This document shows positions 7,824 to 14,146 of a stretch of 14,146 bases of DNA, in pieces. The stretch lies in the NCBI GenBank assembly GCA_051657905.1, contig JBOFLO010000029.1, positions 1 to 14,146 on the forward strand, given 5' to 3'. The position numbers and the translations under genes are program-made. The stretch comes from JBOFLO01 sp051657905. Lineage in GTDB: Bacteria > Patescibacteriota > Gracilibacteria > UBA1369. Numbering within the stretch: the stretch's first letter is position 1; every line of letters begins with the position of its first letter. Under the pieces are notes generated by a model, which worked only from the letters and a program-made list of their open reading frames with translations, searched no databases and was not told the DNA's origin.

Positions 7824-7916
7824 ATGTCTCACTTATTAAAAGAAGCATTTGATGAATGTATTACAGTTGGAGATTTGATTATTCTGGTGAGAAGATTTAG
7901 GCTAGATAATGTCTAA
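7824..7916 (+). CDS. Candidate 30-residue small protein or leader peptide
   Basis: An ATG-to-TAA frame of 30 codons, starting MSHLLKEAF and ending RRFRLDNV, with an amphipathic Leu/Ile/Val-rich middle and two adjacent Arg. It is preceded by aaggaag (7811-7817), six bases before the ATG: the best Shine-Dalgarno sequence in a window where most genes have none. It fills the space between the divergent META lipoprotein gene and the M23 gene, ending 18 bases before the latter. No known family is recognised. It could be a real small protein, an upstream leader ORF for the M23 gene, or chance. The same bases could also be read as a promoter (TATAAG at 7808-7813), which would weaken the ribosome-site argument. 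Confidence 0.35.
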   Translation: MSHLLKEAFDECITVGDLIILVRRFRLDNV

Positions 7917-7918
7917 AG

Positions 7919-7924
7919 TATAAA
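7919..7924 (+). promoter_or_regulatory. Possible -10 box for the M23 lipoprotein gene
   Basis: TATAAA lies with 10 bases between it and the M23 start codon. If it is a -10 element, transcription would start about 4 bases before the ATG and the message would be nearly leaderless. The bases about 17 upstream (tttagg) are a poor -35 match, so support is thin. Confidence 0.22.
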
Positions 7925-7934
7925 TCGGGAAACT

Positions 7935-8528
7935 ATGAATAAAAAATATTTTACGCTGGGGCTAATGGGGGTTTTGTTAGCGGGTGCATGTAATATGAAT
8001 TTTTTTGGGCAGTCGGGGAATTTGACCTGGCCTTTGGAAAAATCTTGGGAAAGGGAACAGTTATTAACTTTTGGTTTGTATGTAACCCCGGATGCTGAAA
8101 ATAATCCGATAAATCCACCGGAGAGATTTAGCGGATTTCATACTGCTTTGGATTTGGAGGTTTTACCGGGTGAAGAAGACTCTGATGTTTCTGTTAAAGC
8201 AATTTGTACTGGTAAGGTAACTTTTGCTGGATCGGCTGAAGGATATGGAGGTGTTTTTGTACATACTTGTGTTTTGAATGAGGAAGTAGTTAGTGTTTTG
8301 TATGGTCATATGGATGCTGATTCTTTTCAATTAGAGGTTGGCGATGAAATACAAAAAGCTACTGAAATAGGCAAACTTGCTCAGGCTAAAACTGCCGCCA
8401 ACGGCTATACTAGGAAACATCTGCATTTAGGAATTCACAAAGGAGAAATGGGTATATTTAAGGGATATGTTCAATCGGAAACCGAGTTAGGTGAGTTTAT
8501 TGATCCGAGCAGCTTGTTGCCGAAATAA
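7935..8528 (+). CDS. M23-family (LytM-type) zinc endopeptidase lipoprotein
   Basis: A 197-residue exported protein. The N-terminus is a lipoprotein signal with lipobox LAGAC (lipidated Cys 19). The rest is a single M23 peptidase domain with all active-site parts: FHTALD (zinc ligands H69 and D73), YGHM (H125), and HLHLG (H162 catalytic, H164 third zinc ligand). M23 enzymes cut peptide cross-links in peptidoglycan, so this should be an active wall hydrolase tethered to the outer face of the membrane. C91 and C112 may form a disulfide. No separate targeting domain is present. It is followed by the MacAB-like operon, with a small hairpin between. A functional link to that transporter, as in FtsEX-type control of LytM proteins, is only a possibility, since this enzyme is intact and not a degenerate activator. 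Confidence 0.9.
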   Translation: MNKKYFTLGLMGVLLAGACNMNFFGQSGNLTWPLEKSWEREQLLTFGLYVTPDAENNPINPPERFSGFHTALDLEVLPGEEDSDVSVKAICTGKVTFAGSAEGYGGVFVHTCVLNEEVVSVLYGHMDADSFQLEVGDEIQKATEIGKLAQAKTAANGYTRKHLHLGIHKGEMGIFKGYVQSETELGEFIDPSSLLPK

Positions 8529-8569
8529 TTGTTGAAATAAAAATTCTCTGAGATTTGTATGAAGCTTAA

Positions 8570-8598
8570 AGAGGTCTAATAGGATCTCTGTAATTTTT
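8570..8598 (+). terminator. Weak terminator-like hairpin between the M23 and MacA-like genes
   Basis: A 7-bp stem (8570-8576 with 8583-8589, one G-U pair) with a 6-base loop is followed by gtaatttttt. Two copies of gaagctt (8561-8567 and 8600-8606) flank it; their self-complementary aagctt cores could pair to extend or compete with the stem. It may partly separate the M23 message from the transporter operon. Confidence 0.4.
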
Positions 8599-8610
8599 TG
8601 AAGCTTATAT

Positions 8611-10626
8611 ATGTCGAAGAGAATAAAATTGATAATTGCGGCGGTTACATTAGTTGCTGTGGGGGTTGGATATTTTGTTTTTGCTAGCGGGACTAAAAAA
8701 GTGGAAACTCGTTATATTACCGAAGAGGTAAGTAAGGGTACGATAGTTGTTTCGGTTGACGGTACGGGTCAAGTGGAGGCTTCCAATCAAATAGATATTT
8801 CTCCTAAAGTTTCTGGTGAAATTACTACTTTAAATATTGTTAAAGGGCAAAAAATTCTAGCCGGAGATCAAATTGCTTTGATTGATTCGTCGGATGCTCA
8901 GAAAAATGTCAGGGATGCTGCTTTGAATGTAAAAAATGCTGAGATAGCTTTGGAAAAATTAAATGAAACTGTTGATGACAATGATGTTGCGAAGGCTCAA
9001 GGAGAGTTGGAGCAGGCTAAATTAGCTTTGGAGGAATTGCTAGAACCTTTGGATGAATATGATTTGTTGACTGAACAAAATGATTTGGAAAAATTAGAGA
9101 GAGCAGTGCAAAAGGCTGAAGAGGATTTAGCCCAGGTACAAATAGATTCAGATCAGGAATTGGAAGATGTTTATGCTGATATATATAGTGCTATATCAAA
9201 TGCATACTTGGAAATGCCTGAATTAGTTGATCATGCCTATGACGTTATGTGGGACAGTGTTAGACGTGAATCATATAAAAGTTCATTTATAACTTCTTTA
9301 GGTGATAAATCCACTTTTATCAGCGATTATGAATCTGACTACTATAATGCCTCGCAGGCATTAGACGCCAATTTTAAAAAATACAAGGATACTCCCAGAG
9401 AATCAAGTGATGAAGTGATATTTAAGTTATTAGAAGAAACTTTGCTTTTAGCCAAAGAGGTTTCTGAGGTTTTGGAAAGTTCTAGAAATTTATTGGATGC
9501 GCAAATTTCGAGTGATAATCTAACCTATTTTGCTACTACGGTGGTGGAACCGATGTTGCAAATAATTCAGGCTGATATTTCCACTATAAATCAGCAGATT
9601 TCTAATTTAGAAACAATTAAAGACAATATCGATAATATAATTCAAGAATTGCCAGAGAAAATTAAGGATGCGGAGGATGCCCTGGAAGATGCGCAGAGGG
9701 CGGTTGAGGAAAAAGAACTTTATTTGGAAAATTTAGAAAAAGGTCCAAGTGAAAAAGAATTGTTAAACGCTCAGGAAAATATTCGTCTAAAAGAAGTTGC
9801 CTTGGCTGAGCTTTATGAAGGGGCGGATCCATTGGATATTGAATCTCAACAATTGGTTATTCAGGAGAGAAAAAATTCATTGGCTGATGCTCAGAGTGAA
9901 TTGGCGGATTATGTAGTCAGGGCGCCGTTTGATTTGGTTGTGGCGGATGTGCTGGCGGCAAAAGGTGATAATGTTAATACTGGTACGGGTTTGGCTACAG
10001 TAATTACGGAAAAAATGGTGGCGACTATTTCTTTGAATGAAATTGATATTTCCAAAGTAAAAGTTGGCAATAAAGCTACTTTAACTTTTGATGCGGTGGA
10101 GGATTTAACTATTGCCGGTGAGGTTGCCGAAGTTGATTTGATTGGAACGGCCAATCAGGGAGTGGTTAGTTATAATGTGAAAATTACTTTTCAACCACAG
10201 GATGAAAGAATCAAGTCGGGAATGAGTGTGAGTGCTTCGATAATTAGTGAATCTAAAGCTGATGTATTATTGATTTCCAGTGCCGCCCTGAAAACGGAAG
10301 GCGATACTTATTATGTAGAGGTTTTGGAGAATTCTCCTCAGGGTGGAAGTGCTCAGGGTGTGACATCTAATGTACCGCCTGTTCAGAAAACGGTTGAGAT
10401 TGGGCTTTCCAATGATACTTCAACTGAAATTATTAGTGGCTTGGAGGAGGGAGATATGGTTGTTACTAGAACGGTTGCTGGGACAACTGCCACGACACCT
10501 GCTGCGACCACTGGTGGAGCAATGGGAGGTGGCGGGCCTACTACATTCGGTGGTGGTGGGTTTAGTGGTGGAGCGATGCCGGGTGGCGCTAGTGTAATGG
10601 GTGGGGGAGGTTTTGGGCCAAGATAA
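8611..10626 (+). CDS. MacA/HlyD-type periplasmic-adaptor-like subunit with extended helical arm and Gly-rich tail
   Basis: A 671-residue adaptor, much longer than typical MacA proteins (about 370-400). In order: one N-terminal membrane anchor (residues 5-25); first half of a biotinyl/lipoyl domain (about 58-93, with SPKVSGEI and VKGQKILAGD); a very long helical arm (95-430); the second lipoyl half (about 431-466, with APFDLVVADVLAAKGD); a beta barrel (467-545); a membrane-proximal domain (546-625); and a Gly/Met/Ala-rich tail (633-671). Within the arm, residues 185-345 do not look like a simple coiled coil and form an extra, partly aromatic helical insertion. The protein should connect the MacB-like transporter encoded next to the outer part of the envelope. 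The 14-base gap to the next gene supports co-transcription. Identity as an adaptor is secure; substrate is unknown. Confidence 0.9.
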   Translation: MSKRIKLIIAAVTLVAVGVGYFVFASGTKKVETRYITEEVSKGTIVVSVDGTGQVEASNQIDISPKVSGEITTLNIVKGQKILAGDQIALIDSSDAQKNVRDAALNVKNAEIALEKLNETVDDNDVAKAQGELEQAKLALEELLEPLDEYDLLTEQNDLEKLERAVQKAEEDLAQVQIDSDQELEDVYADIYSAISNAYLEMPELVDHAYDVMWDSVRRESYKSSFITSLGDKSTFISDYESDYYNASQALDANFKKYKDTPRESSDEVIFKLLEETLLLAKEVSEVLESSRNLLDAQISSDNLTYFATTVVEPMLQIIQADISTINQQISNLETIKDNIDNIIQELPEKIKDAEDALEDAQRAVEEKELYLENLEKGPSEKELLNAQENIRLKEVALAELYEGADPLDIESQQLVIQERKNSLADAQSELADYVVRAPFDLVVADVLAAKGDNVNTGTGLATVITEKMVATISLNEIDISKVKVGNKATLTFDAVEDLTIAGEVAEVDLIGTANQGVVSYNVKITFQPQDERIKSGMSVSASIISESKADVLLISSAALKTEGDTYYVEVLENSPQGGSAQGVTSNVPPVQKTVEIGLSNDTSTEIISGLEEGDMVVTRTVAGTTATTPAATTGGAMGGGGPTTFGGGGFSGGAMPGGASVMGGGGFGPR

Positions 10627-10640
10627 AAATTTATCTATAT

Positions 10641-11360
10641 ATGATTGAAATTAAGAACATTACTAAAAATTATACTTTGGGGGATGGAAGCGAAAGCCAA
10701 GTTCTGAAAGGCATTTCCTTTCAGATTAAAGATGGGGAATTTGTGGCAATTATGGGTCCTTCTGGTTCTGGGAAAACAACATTAATGAATATTTTAGGGG
10801 CTTTAGATTCTCCTTCTGGAGGTGAATACTTTCTGGATGGGCAGGATGTTTCTAAATTAAATGATGAGCAGTTGGCTGAAATAAGACGCAATAAAATAGG
10901 ATTCGTTTTTCAATCATTTAATTTATTATCGCGTTCTACGGTTTTTAGAAATGTTATGTTGCCGCTGGTTTATGCTGAAGTGCCCTTAAAAGACCGATAT
11001 GAGAAAACTAAAAAAGCTTTGATGTCTGCCGGGATGCCGGAAGATCGCTGGCAACATAAATCCAATCAGATTTCTGGTGGTCAGATGCAACGTGTGGCAA
11101 TTGCAAGGTCTTTAGTTAATAATCCAACGATGATTTTAGCTGATGAGCCTACCGGGAATTTGGATAGTAAAACTGGAGAAATTGTGATGGGGACTTTTCA
11201 GAGATTGAATGAAAAAGAAGGCCATACAATTCTATTAATCACTCATGAACTAGATGTTGCGCAGCATGCCGATCGAATTATTCATATTAAAGATGGAATG
11301 ATTTTGGAAGATAAGAAAACTACTAATAGACGTATAATAAATCACAACAATATTTTATGA
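10641..11360 (+). CDS. MacB/LolD-type ABC transporter ATP-binding protein
   Basis: A 239-residue stand-alone ATPase of the MacB/LolD/FtsE class, with every motif intact: Walker A GPSGSGKT (39-46), Q-loop Q91 in FVFQSFNLL, signature ISGGQ (144-148), Walker B ILADE (D168, E169) followed by PTGNLD, and H-loop H202 in ITHEL. FQSFNLL and ADEPTGNLDS are typical of this class. In bacteria lacking an outer membrane, separate ATPase and permease genes are the usual form (as in YknXYZ), whereas E. coli MacB fuses them. Its TGA stop overlaps the permease start as ATGA, indicating translational coupling. About 15 polar residues at the C-terminus extend past the domain. Confidence 0.95.
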   Translation: MIEIKNITKNYTLGDGSESQVLKGISFQIKDGEFVAIMGPSGSGKTTLMNILGALDSPSGGEYFLDGQDVSKLNDEQLAEIRRNKIGFVFQSFNLLSRSTVFRNVMLPLVYAEVPLKDRYEKTKKALMSAGMPEDRWQHKSNQISGGQMQRVAIARSLVNNPTMILADEPTGNLDSKTGEIVMGTFQRLNEKEGHTILLITHELDVAQHADRIIHIKDGMILEDKKTTNRRIINHNNIL

Positions 11361-12577
11361 TGTTAACTGATTTATTTCAGGAAACTTATTCGGCAATTAC
11401 TGCCAATAAAGCCAGATCCGCTTTAACAATTTTGGGAATTGTAATTGGTATTAGTTCTGTAATCGCCATGGTTTCAATTGGTCAAGGAGCTCAAGGATCA
11501 ATTGAATCAAGTATTCAATCGATCGGTTCAAATTTAATAATTATTTCACCGGGGGCGCAAAGAGGGGTTGGTGTTCAGGTGAGTAGTGGGAGAGGTTCTG
11601 CGCAGTCTTTAACTATGGAGGATGCAGAGGCAATTGCTGAAGAAATATCATCAGTGGAGGCTGTCTCGCCGGAAATTTCTAGCCGGTATCAAGTGACAGC
11701 GAAGGGAACGAATACTAATACTTCAGTGGTGGGGACAACGCCAGATTATGTAGCCGTAAGAAATGTGGAAATTGCTGAGGGGAATTTTATCAGTGATTTG
11801 AATATTAAAAATATGGGCAAAGTGGCTGTGATTGGTCCAACTACTCGGGATGATTTATTTGGAGAGGGGGCAAATTCAATTGGTCAGTCGATTAGAATTA
11901 ATAAAATTGATTTCAAAATTATTGGAGTGACAAAATCTAAGGGTAGTAGTGGGGCCAGTAATGCTGATGATATGATTTACATTCCTATTTCCACGGCCAG
12001 TAGATATTTGTCCGGAAGTGAGTATGTAAATAGTATTTATGCACAGGCAGTGGACAGTGAAACTTTAAGTGAGACGCAAACTGAGATTACTAATTTATTA
12101 TTGCAGAGACATGATGTAACTGCAGAGGCCCCGGATTTTACGGCAACTAATCAGGCGGATATTGTGGCGACGGCTTCTTCGGTGACGGGGACATTTACAA
12201 TTTTATTGGGGGCGATTGCTGGGATTTCTTTGCTGGTGGGTGGGATTGGAATTATGAATATGATGTTGACTACAGTTACGGAGAGAACCAGGGAAATAGG
12301 TTTGAGAAAAGCAATAGGAGCGAAGAAAGGGGATATAAGTTTACAATTTTTAGTGGAATCAATTACGCTGACTTTTTTGGGAGGGATAATTGGGATTATT
12401 CTGGGATGGTTGGTTTCCATGGGGGTGACTCAATTTGCGGGAATTAATACCAATGTGTCTTGGAATTCGGTGATTTTAGCTTTTGGGGTTTCGGCAGTGA
12501 TAGGAATAGTTTTTGGTTATTATCCTGCGCGTTTGGCAGCAGCTTTAAATCCGATTGAAGCTTTACGTTATGAATAA
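11357..12577 (+). CDS. MacB-like ABC transporter permease (MacB_PCD plus FtsX domain)
   Basis: A 406-residue permease with the standard MacB topology. Helix 1 lies at about 20-42, within the conserved N-terminal pattern NKARSALTILGIVIGISSVIAM, read here as two parts: NKARSALTILGI and VIGISSV. A large extracellular domain follows (about 45-270). Three C-terminal helices (about 277-303, 328-352, 368-392) enclose the FtsX-type coupling segment TERTREIGLRKAIGA (about 310-324). The ending YPARLAAALNPIEALRYE is the family's usual C-terminus. MacB-type permeases do not form a simple channel but transmit ATP-driven motion to the outer side, pushing substrates through the adaptor. Start at 11357 is set by the ATGA overlap; a second ATG follows at once. 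Confidence 0.95.
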   Translation: MMLTDLFQETYSAITANKARSALTILGIVIGISSVIAMVSIGQGAQGSIESSIQSIGSNLIIISPGAQRGVGVQVSSGRGSAQSLTMEDAEAIAEEISSVEAVSPEISSRYQVTAKGTNTNTSVVGTTPDYVAVRNVEIAEGNFISDLNIKNMGKVAVIGPTTRDDLFGEGANSIGQSIRINKIDFKIIGVTKSKGSSGASNADDMIYIPISTASRYLSGSEYVNSIYAQAVDSETLSETQTEITNLLLQRHDVTAEAPDFTATNQADIVATASSVTGTFTILLGAIAGISLLVGGIGIMNMMLTTVTERTREIGLRKAIGAKKGDISLQFLVESITLTFLGGIIGIILGWLVSMGVTQFAGINTNVSWNSVILAFGVSAVIGIVFGYYPARLAAALNPIEALRYE

Positions 12578-12595
12578 ATTTAATTTTAAAAATAT

Positions 12596-13063
12596 ATGAA
12601 AAAATTTTTACCGATAGTAATTACAGCAGTATTGGTTGGGGGTGCAGCATTTTATGGCGGCATGAGTTATTCCCAAAGTTTACAGACCAATACTTTTCAG
12701 GGTCAGGGGAATATTCAGGGAATGAATGGTGGTCAGATGGGGCGAGGAATGATGCCTGGGGGCGGAAGAACTTCAATGGCTGGTAATATGGTCAATGGGG
12801 AAATTATGAGTATTGATGAACAAGGGATAACTATTAAAATCCCTGATGGTGGCTCAAAGATTGTTTTATATGGAAGTGATTTGGCTGTTAATAAACAAGT
12901 AGAACTTTCTAAGCAAGACCTGGTTGTTGGTGAAAGTGTCGTTATTAATGGAACTACCAATACGGATGGAAGTGTAACTGCTAAATCCATTCAGATAGGT
13001 ATGCCTGTCGGATTACCAGTTATGAATGGACAGGTTCCGGGTACGACTACAAATATTCAATAA
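12596..13063 (+). CDS. Exported Gly/Met-rich protein with DUF5666-like domain
   Basis: A 155-residue protein: one hydrophobic N-terminal segment (about 4-23) acting as signal or anchor, a low-complexity Gly/Gln/Met-rich stretch (about 35-65), and a beta-rich domain (about 66-134) ending in a short flexible tail. The beta domain (NGEIMSID, GITIKIPDGG, VGESVVINGT, SVTAKSIQIG) follows the DUF5666 pattern, a small OB-like beta barrel seen in exported proteins. It is the last gene of the adaptor-ATPase-permease operon, 18 bases after the permease, so it probably works with that transporter. Its Gly/Met-rich stretch resembles the tail of the MacA-like protein. DUF5666 has no established function. 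The stop codon abuts the convergent channel gene. Confidence 0.75.
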   Translation: MKKFLPIVITAVLVGGAAFYGGMSYSQSLQTNTFQGQGNIQGMNGGQMGRGMMPGGGRTSMAGNMVNGEIMSIDEQGITIKIPDGGSKIVLYGSDLAVNKQVELSKQDLVVGESVVINGTTNTDGSVTAKSIQIGMPVGLPVMNGQVPGTTTNIQ

Positions 13064-13693
13064 TTATTCTAATTTAAACTTCAATCTTTTTTCCAAAAAA
13101 TCCAAGCCTCCCGGGATAATATTGAAAATGATTGGGAAAACGAATAATAAACCGGCGATAAAATAGGGCGCTACAAAACTTATTAGAATTCCTAAAATAG
13201 CGAAAATGGGAGTTAAAACCAGCCTGATGGCGGCTTGTTTTAAGTTGCGGGATTTGAGTTCCCCATTATCGATTTCTTTTGACTTAAGAGCGTAAAAGAA
13301 CATGATTAAACCCATGGTGCTAACGGCAATCACATTTAATCCGTAGAAAACAATGGCGGTTTGAAGATGCGGGTAGCTTCCTAATAAATGTGCCGAGAAA
13401 GGAATTAAACATAAGAAACAAAGGAAAACCATGTTTAGAACCGCTAATTGCCGATTAATGTTAGTAACGAAGAAATGAAAAAGAGCATGATGACTTAGCC
13501 AGAACATGGCCAGGATGAAAAAGCTGAGGAAGTAACTCATAAATAAATCTCCCAATTCCAGAATTTTACCTAGTAGGTCAAAATTATTAATAGTTGCTCC
13601 ATGCAATTCTGGGACTTTAATTTCTATGATTAATAAAGTCATAATAATGGCGAATACTGCATCAGAAAGCAGTTCTAATCTTAATTTGTTCAT
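13064..13693 (-). CDS. TMEM175-family (DUF1211) cation channel
   Basis: A 209-residue membrane protein with about six hydrophobic segments (8-28, 50-68, 84-104, 112-134, 157-175, 177-195). The N-terminus carries the family signature R5-x3-L-S-D (RLELLSD) followed by AVFAIIMTLLIIEIKVP, read as AVFAIIMTLL and IIEIKVP. Here Leu replaces the usual Phe of the RxxxFSD motif, a substitution also common in bacterial members. Bacterial TMEM175 proteins form tetrameric K+-permeable leak channels. I start at the ATG at 13693 because the signature begins right after it. The frame extends to a TTG at 13744, adding 17 residues that are not part of the family pattern. Confidence 0.85.
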   Translation of the reverse strand: MNKLRLELLSDAVFAIIMTLLIIEIKVPELHGATINNFDLLGKILELGDLFMSYFLSFFILAMFWLSHHALFHFFVTNINRQLAVLNMVFLCFLCLIPFSAHLLGSYPHLQTAIVFYGLNVIAVSTMGLIMFFYALKSKEIDNGELKSRNLKQAAIRLVLTPIFAILGILISFVAPYFIAGLLFVFPIIFNIIPGGLDFLEKRLKFKLE

Positions 13694-13804
13694 GTTTTGA
13701 TAAAATATTTTGTCTATTATTATGGAAAAGCGGGAGAAAAACAATTTTTAAACTTGTTTTAAAGCCATAATTTTAGTAAATCTTTCTAGTCTTAAATAAT
13801 TCTG

Positions 13805-14146
13805 ATGTTGATACATTTTGAGCTGGAAAATGGCCTGAAAGTAGCTGGCTATCAAATACCGACAGTTAAATCGGTTTCTTTACAATTGATTGTGAAAGGT
13901 GGAGCGTCTTGTGATTTGGAGGGGAAAAGCGGGACGGCGCATTTGATGGAGCATATGCTTTTACAGGGAATTCCCAGCTTACCCAATGCGGAAATTTTAA
14001 CTGAATATATCGAGTCCAGAGCGGGTTATGTGAATGCTTATACTAGTTTTGATACGGTGGAGCTGATTTTGAAAATGCCGTTTAAGTATTTGGAGGATGT
14101 GGTGAAAATTGCTGCGGAAGTTTTTTTTCAACCATTATTTCCGTTG
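13805..14146 (+). CDS. M16-family zinc peptidase, N-terminal part (3' end outside window)
   Basis: The first 114 residues of a pitrilysin-type peptidase, running open to the window end. It has the inverted zinc motif H-x-x-E-H as HLMEH (H46, E49, H50) inside the typical GKSGTAHLMEHM context, preceded by SLQLIVKGGASCD and followed by AGYVNAYTSFDTVEL. These match the conserved opening strands and the N-A-x-T-S-x-D segment of M16 proteins. The third zinc ligand, a Glu about 76 residues after the motif, would lie beyond the window, so catalytic completeness cannot be judged. No Shine-Dalgarno precedes the ATG. The gene diverges from the channel gene with about 110 bases between them. Confidence 0.88.
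   Translation, partial: MLIHFELENGLKVAGYQIPTVKSVSLQLIVKGGASCDLEGKSGTAHLMEHMLLQGIPSLPNAEILTEYIESRAGYVNAYTSFDTVELILKMPFKYLEDVVKIAAEVFFQPLFPL

Noticed and set aside
7788..7832. GTG-started extension of the META lipoprotein
   Set aside because: It would bury the lipoprotein signal behind 15 extra residues; the ATG at 7787 gives a standard signal peptide and lipobox.
8559..8579. Six-codon ORF ending inside the hairpin loop before the adaptor gene, resembling an attenuator leader
   Set aside because: Too short, no Shine-Dalgarno, and no repeated regulatory codons; coincidence is likely.
10370..10597. Overlapping plus-strand frame within the Gly-rich tail of the adaptor gene
   Set aside because: It is an out-of-frame reading of a low-complexity GGT/GGA stretch with no family pattern.
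10621..10636. Inverted repeat agataaa-aa-tttatct over the adaptor stop codon
   Set aside because: All-A/T apart from one G-C pair with a two-base centre, so the hairpin would be very weak and there is no following T tract.
1100..11360. Alternative genetic code with UGA as Gly, as in Gracilibacteria/Absconditabacteria
   Set aside because: No gene contains an in-frame TGA, glycine is coded by GGN throughout, and the MarR and ATPase genes end in TGA at family-typical lengths. In both, reading through would add only a few residues before the next stop, so those ends alone are weak evidence; the absence of internal TGA is decisive.
13694..13804. Promoter boxes for the divergent channel and M16 genes (cataat-like hexamers)
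   Set aside because: Hexamers resembling -10 boxes occur, but none has a credible -35 at proper spacing in this A/T-rich gap.

Overview
The window is A/T-rich bacterial DNA, with Leu strongly biased to TTG. It carries eleven well-supported protein genes, two of them cut by the window edges, plus one candidate small ORF. UGA is read as stop: the MarR gene and the MacB-type ATPase gene both end in TGA, and no gene has an internal TGA, so this is not a UGA-to-Gly organism. I see no rRNA, tRNA, CRISPR array, insertion sequence or prophage gene, and no gene-free stretch longer than about 150 bases. SLH-domain surface proteins, an HlyD/MacA adaptor with an unusually long helical arm, a DUF5666-like protein, almost no Shine-Dalgarno sequences and standard code together suggest an uncultured Patescibacteria/CPR-type bacterium, perhaps Peregrinibacteria-like. 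That placement is inference from overall style; no phylogenetic marker is present.

Layout. (1) 1-971: 3' part of a secreted protein with an Ig-like domain and three SLH repeats, closed by an intrinsic terminator. (2) 1030-5052: a MarR regulator and two ABC exporter half-transporters with overlapping reading frames. A promoter-like sequence and an inverted repeat suited to an operator precede it. The two half-transporters have complementary lesions in their ATPase motifs, the pattern of a heterodimeric multidrug exporter with one degenerate ATP site. (3) 5049-6833, minus strand: a CPA1/NhaP-type cation/proton antiporter with a C-terminal soluble domain, converging on the exporter operon with overlapping stop codons. 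(4) 6927-7787, minus strand: a lipoprotein with two META domains, separated from the antiporter by a long hairpin. (5) 7824-8528, plus strand: a 30-codon small ORF with the only good Shine-Dalgarno sequence in the window, then an M23 endopeptidase lipoprotein. (6) 8611-13063, plus strand: a MacA-like adaptor, MacB-like ATPase, MacB-like permease and a Gly/Met-rich DUF5666-like exported protein. (7) 13064-13693, minus strand: a TMEM175-type channel, stop to stop with the previous gene. (8) 13805-14146: the N-terminal part of an M16 zinc peptidase.

Taken together this is a cell-envelope and export region: two ABC export systems, a cation antiporter, a probable cation channel, two lipoproteins and two metallopeptidases. 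The clearest functional prediction is the MarR-controlled heterodimeric exporter. The most unusual parts are the extended MacA-like adaptor with its Gly-rich tail, the Gly/Met-rich partner protein in the same operon, and the shared ATAT-ATG start context of three of the four cistrons.
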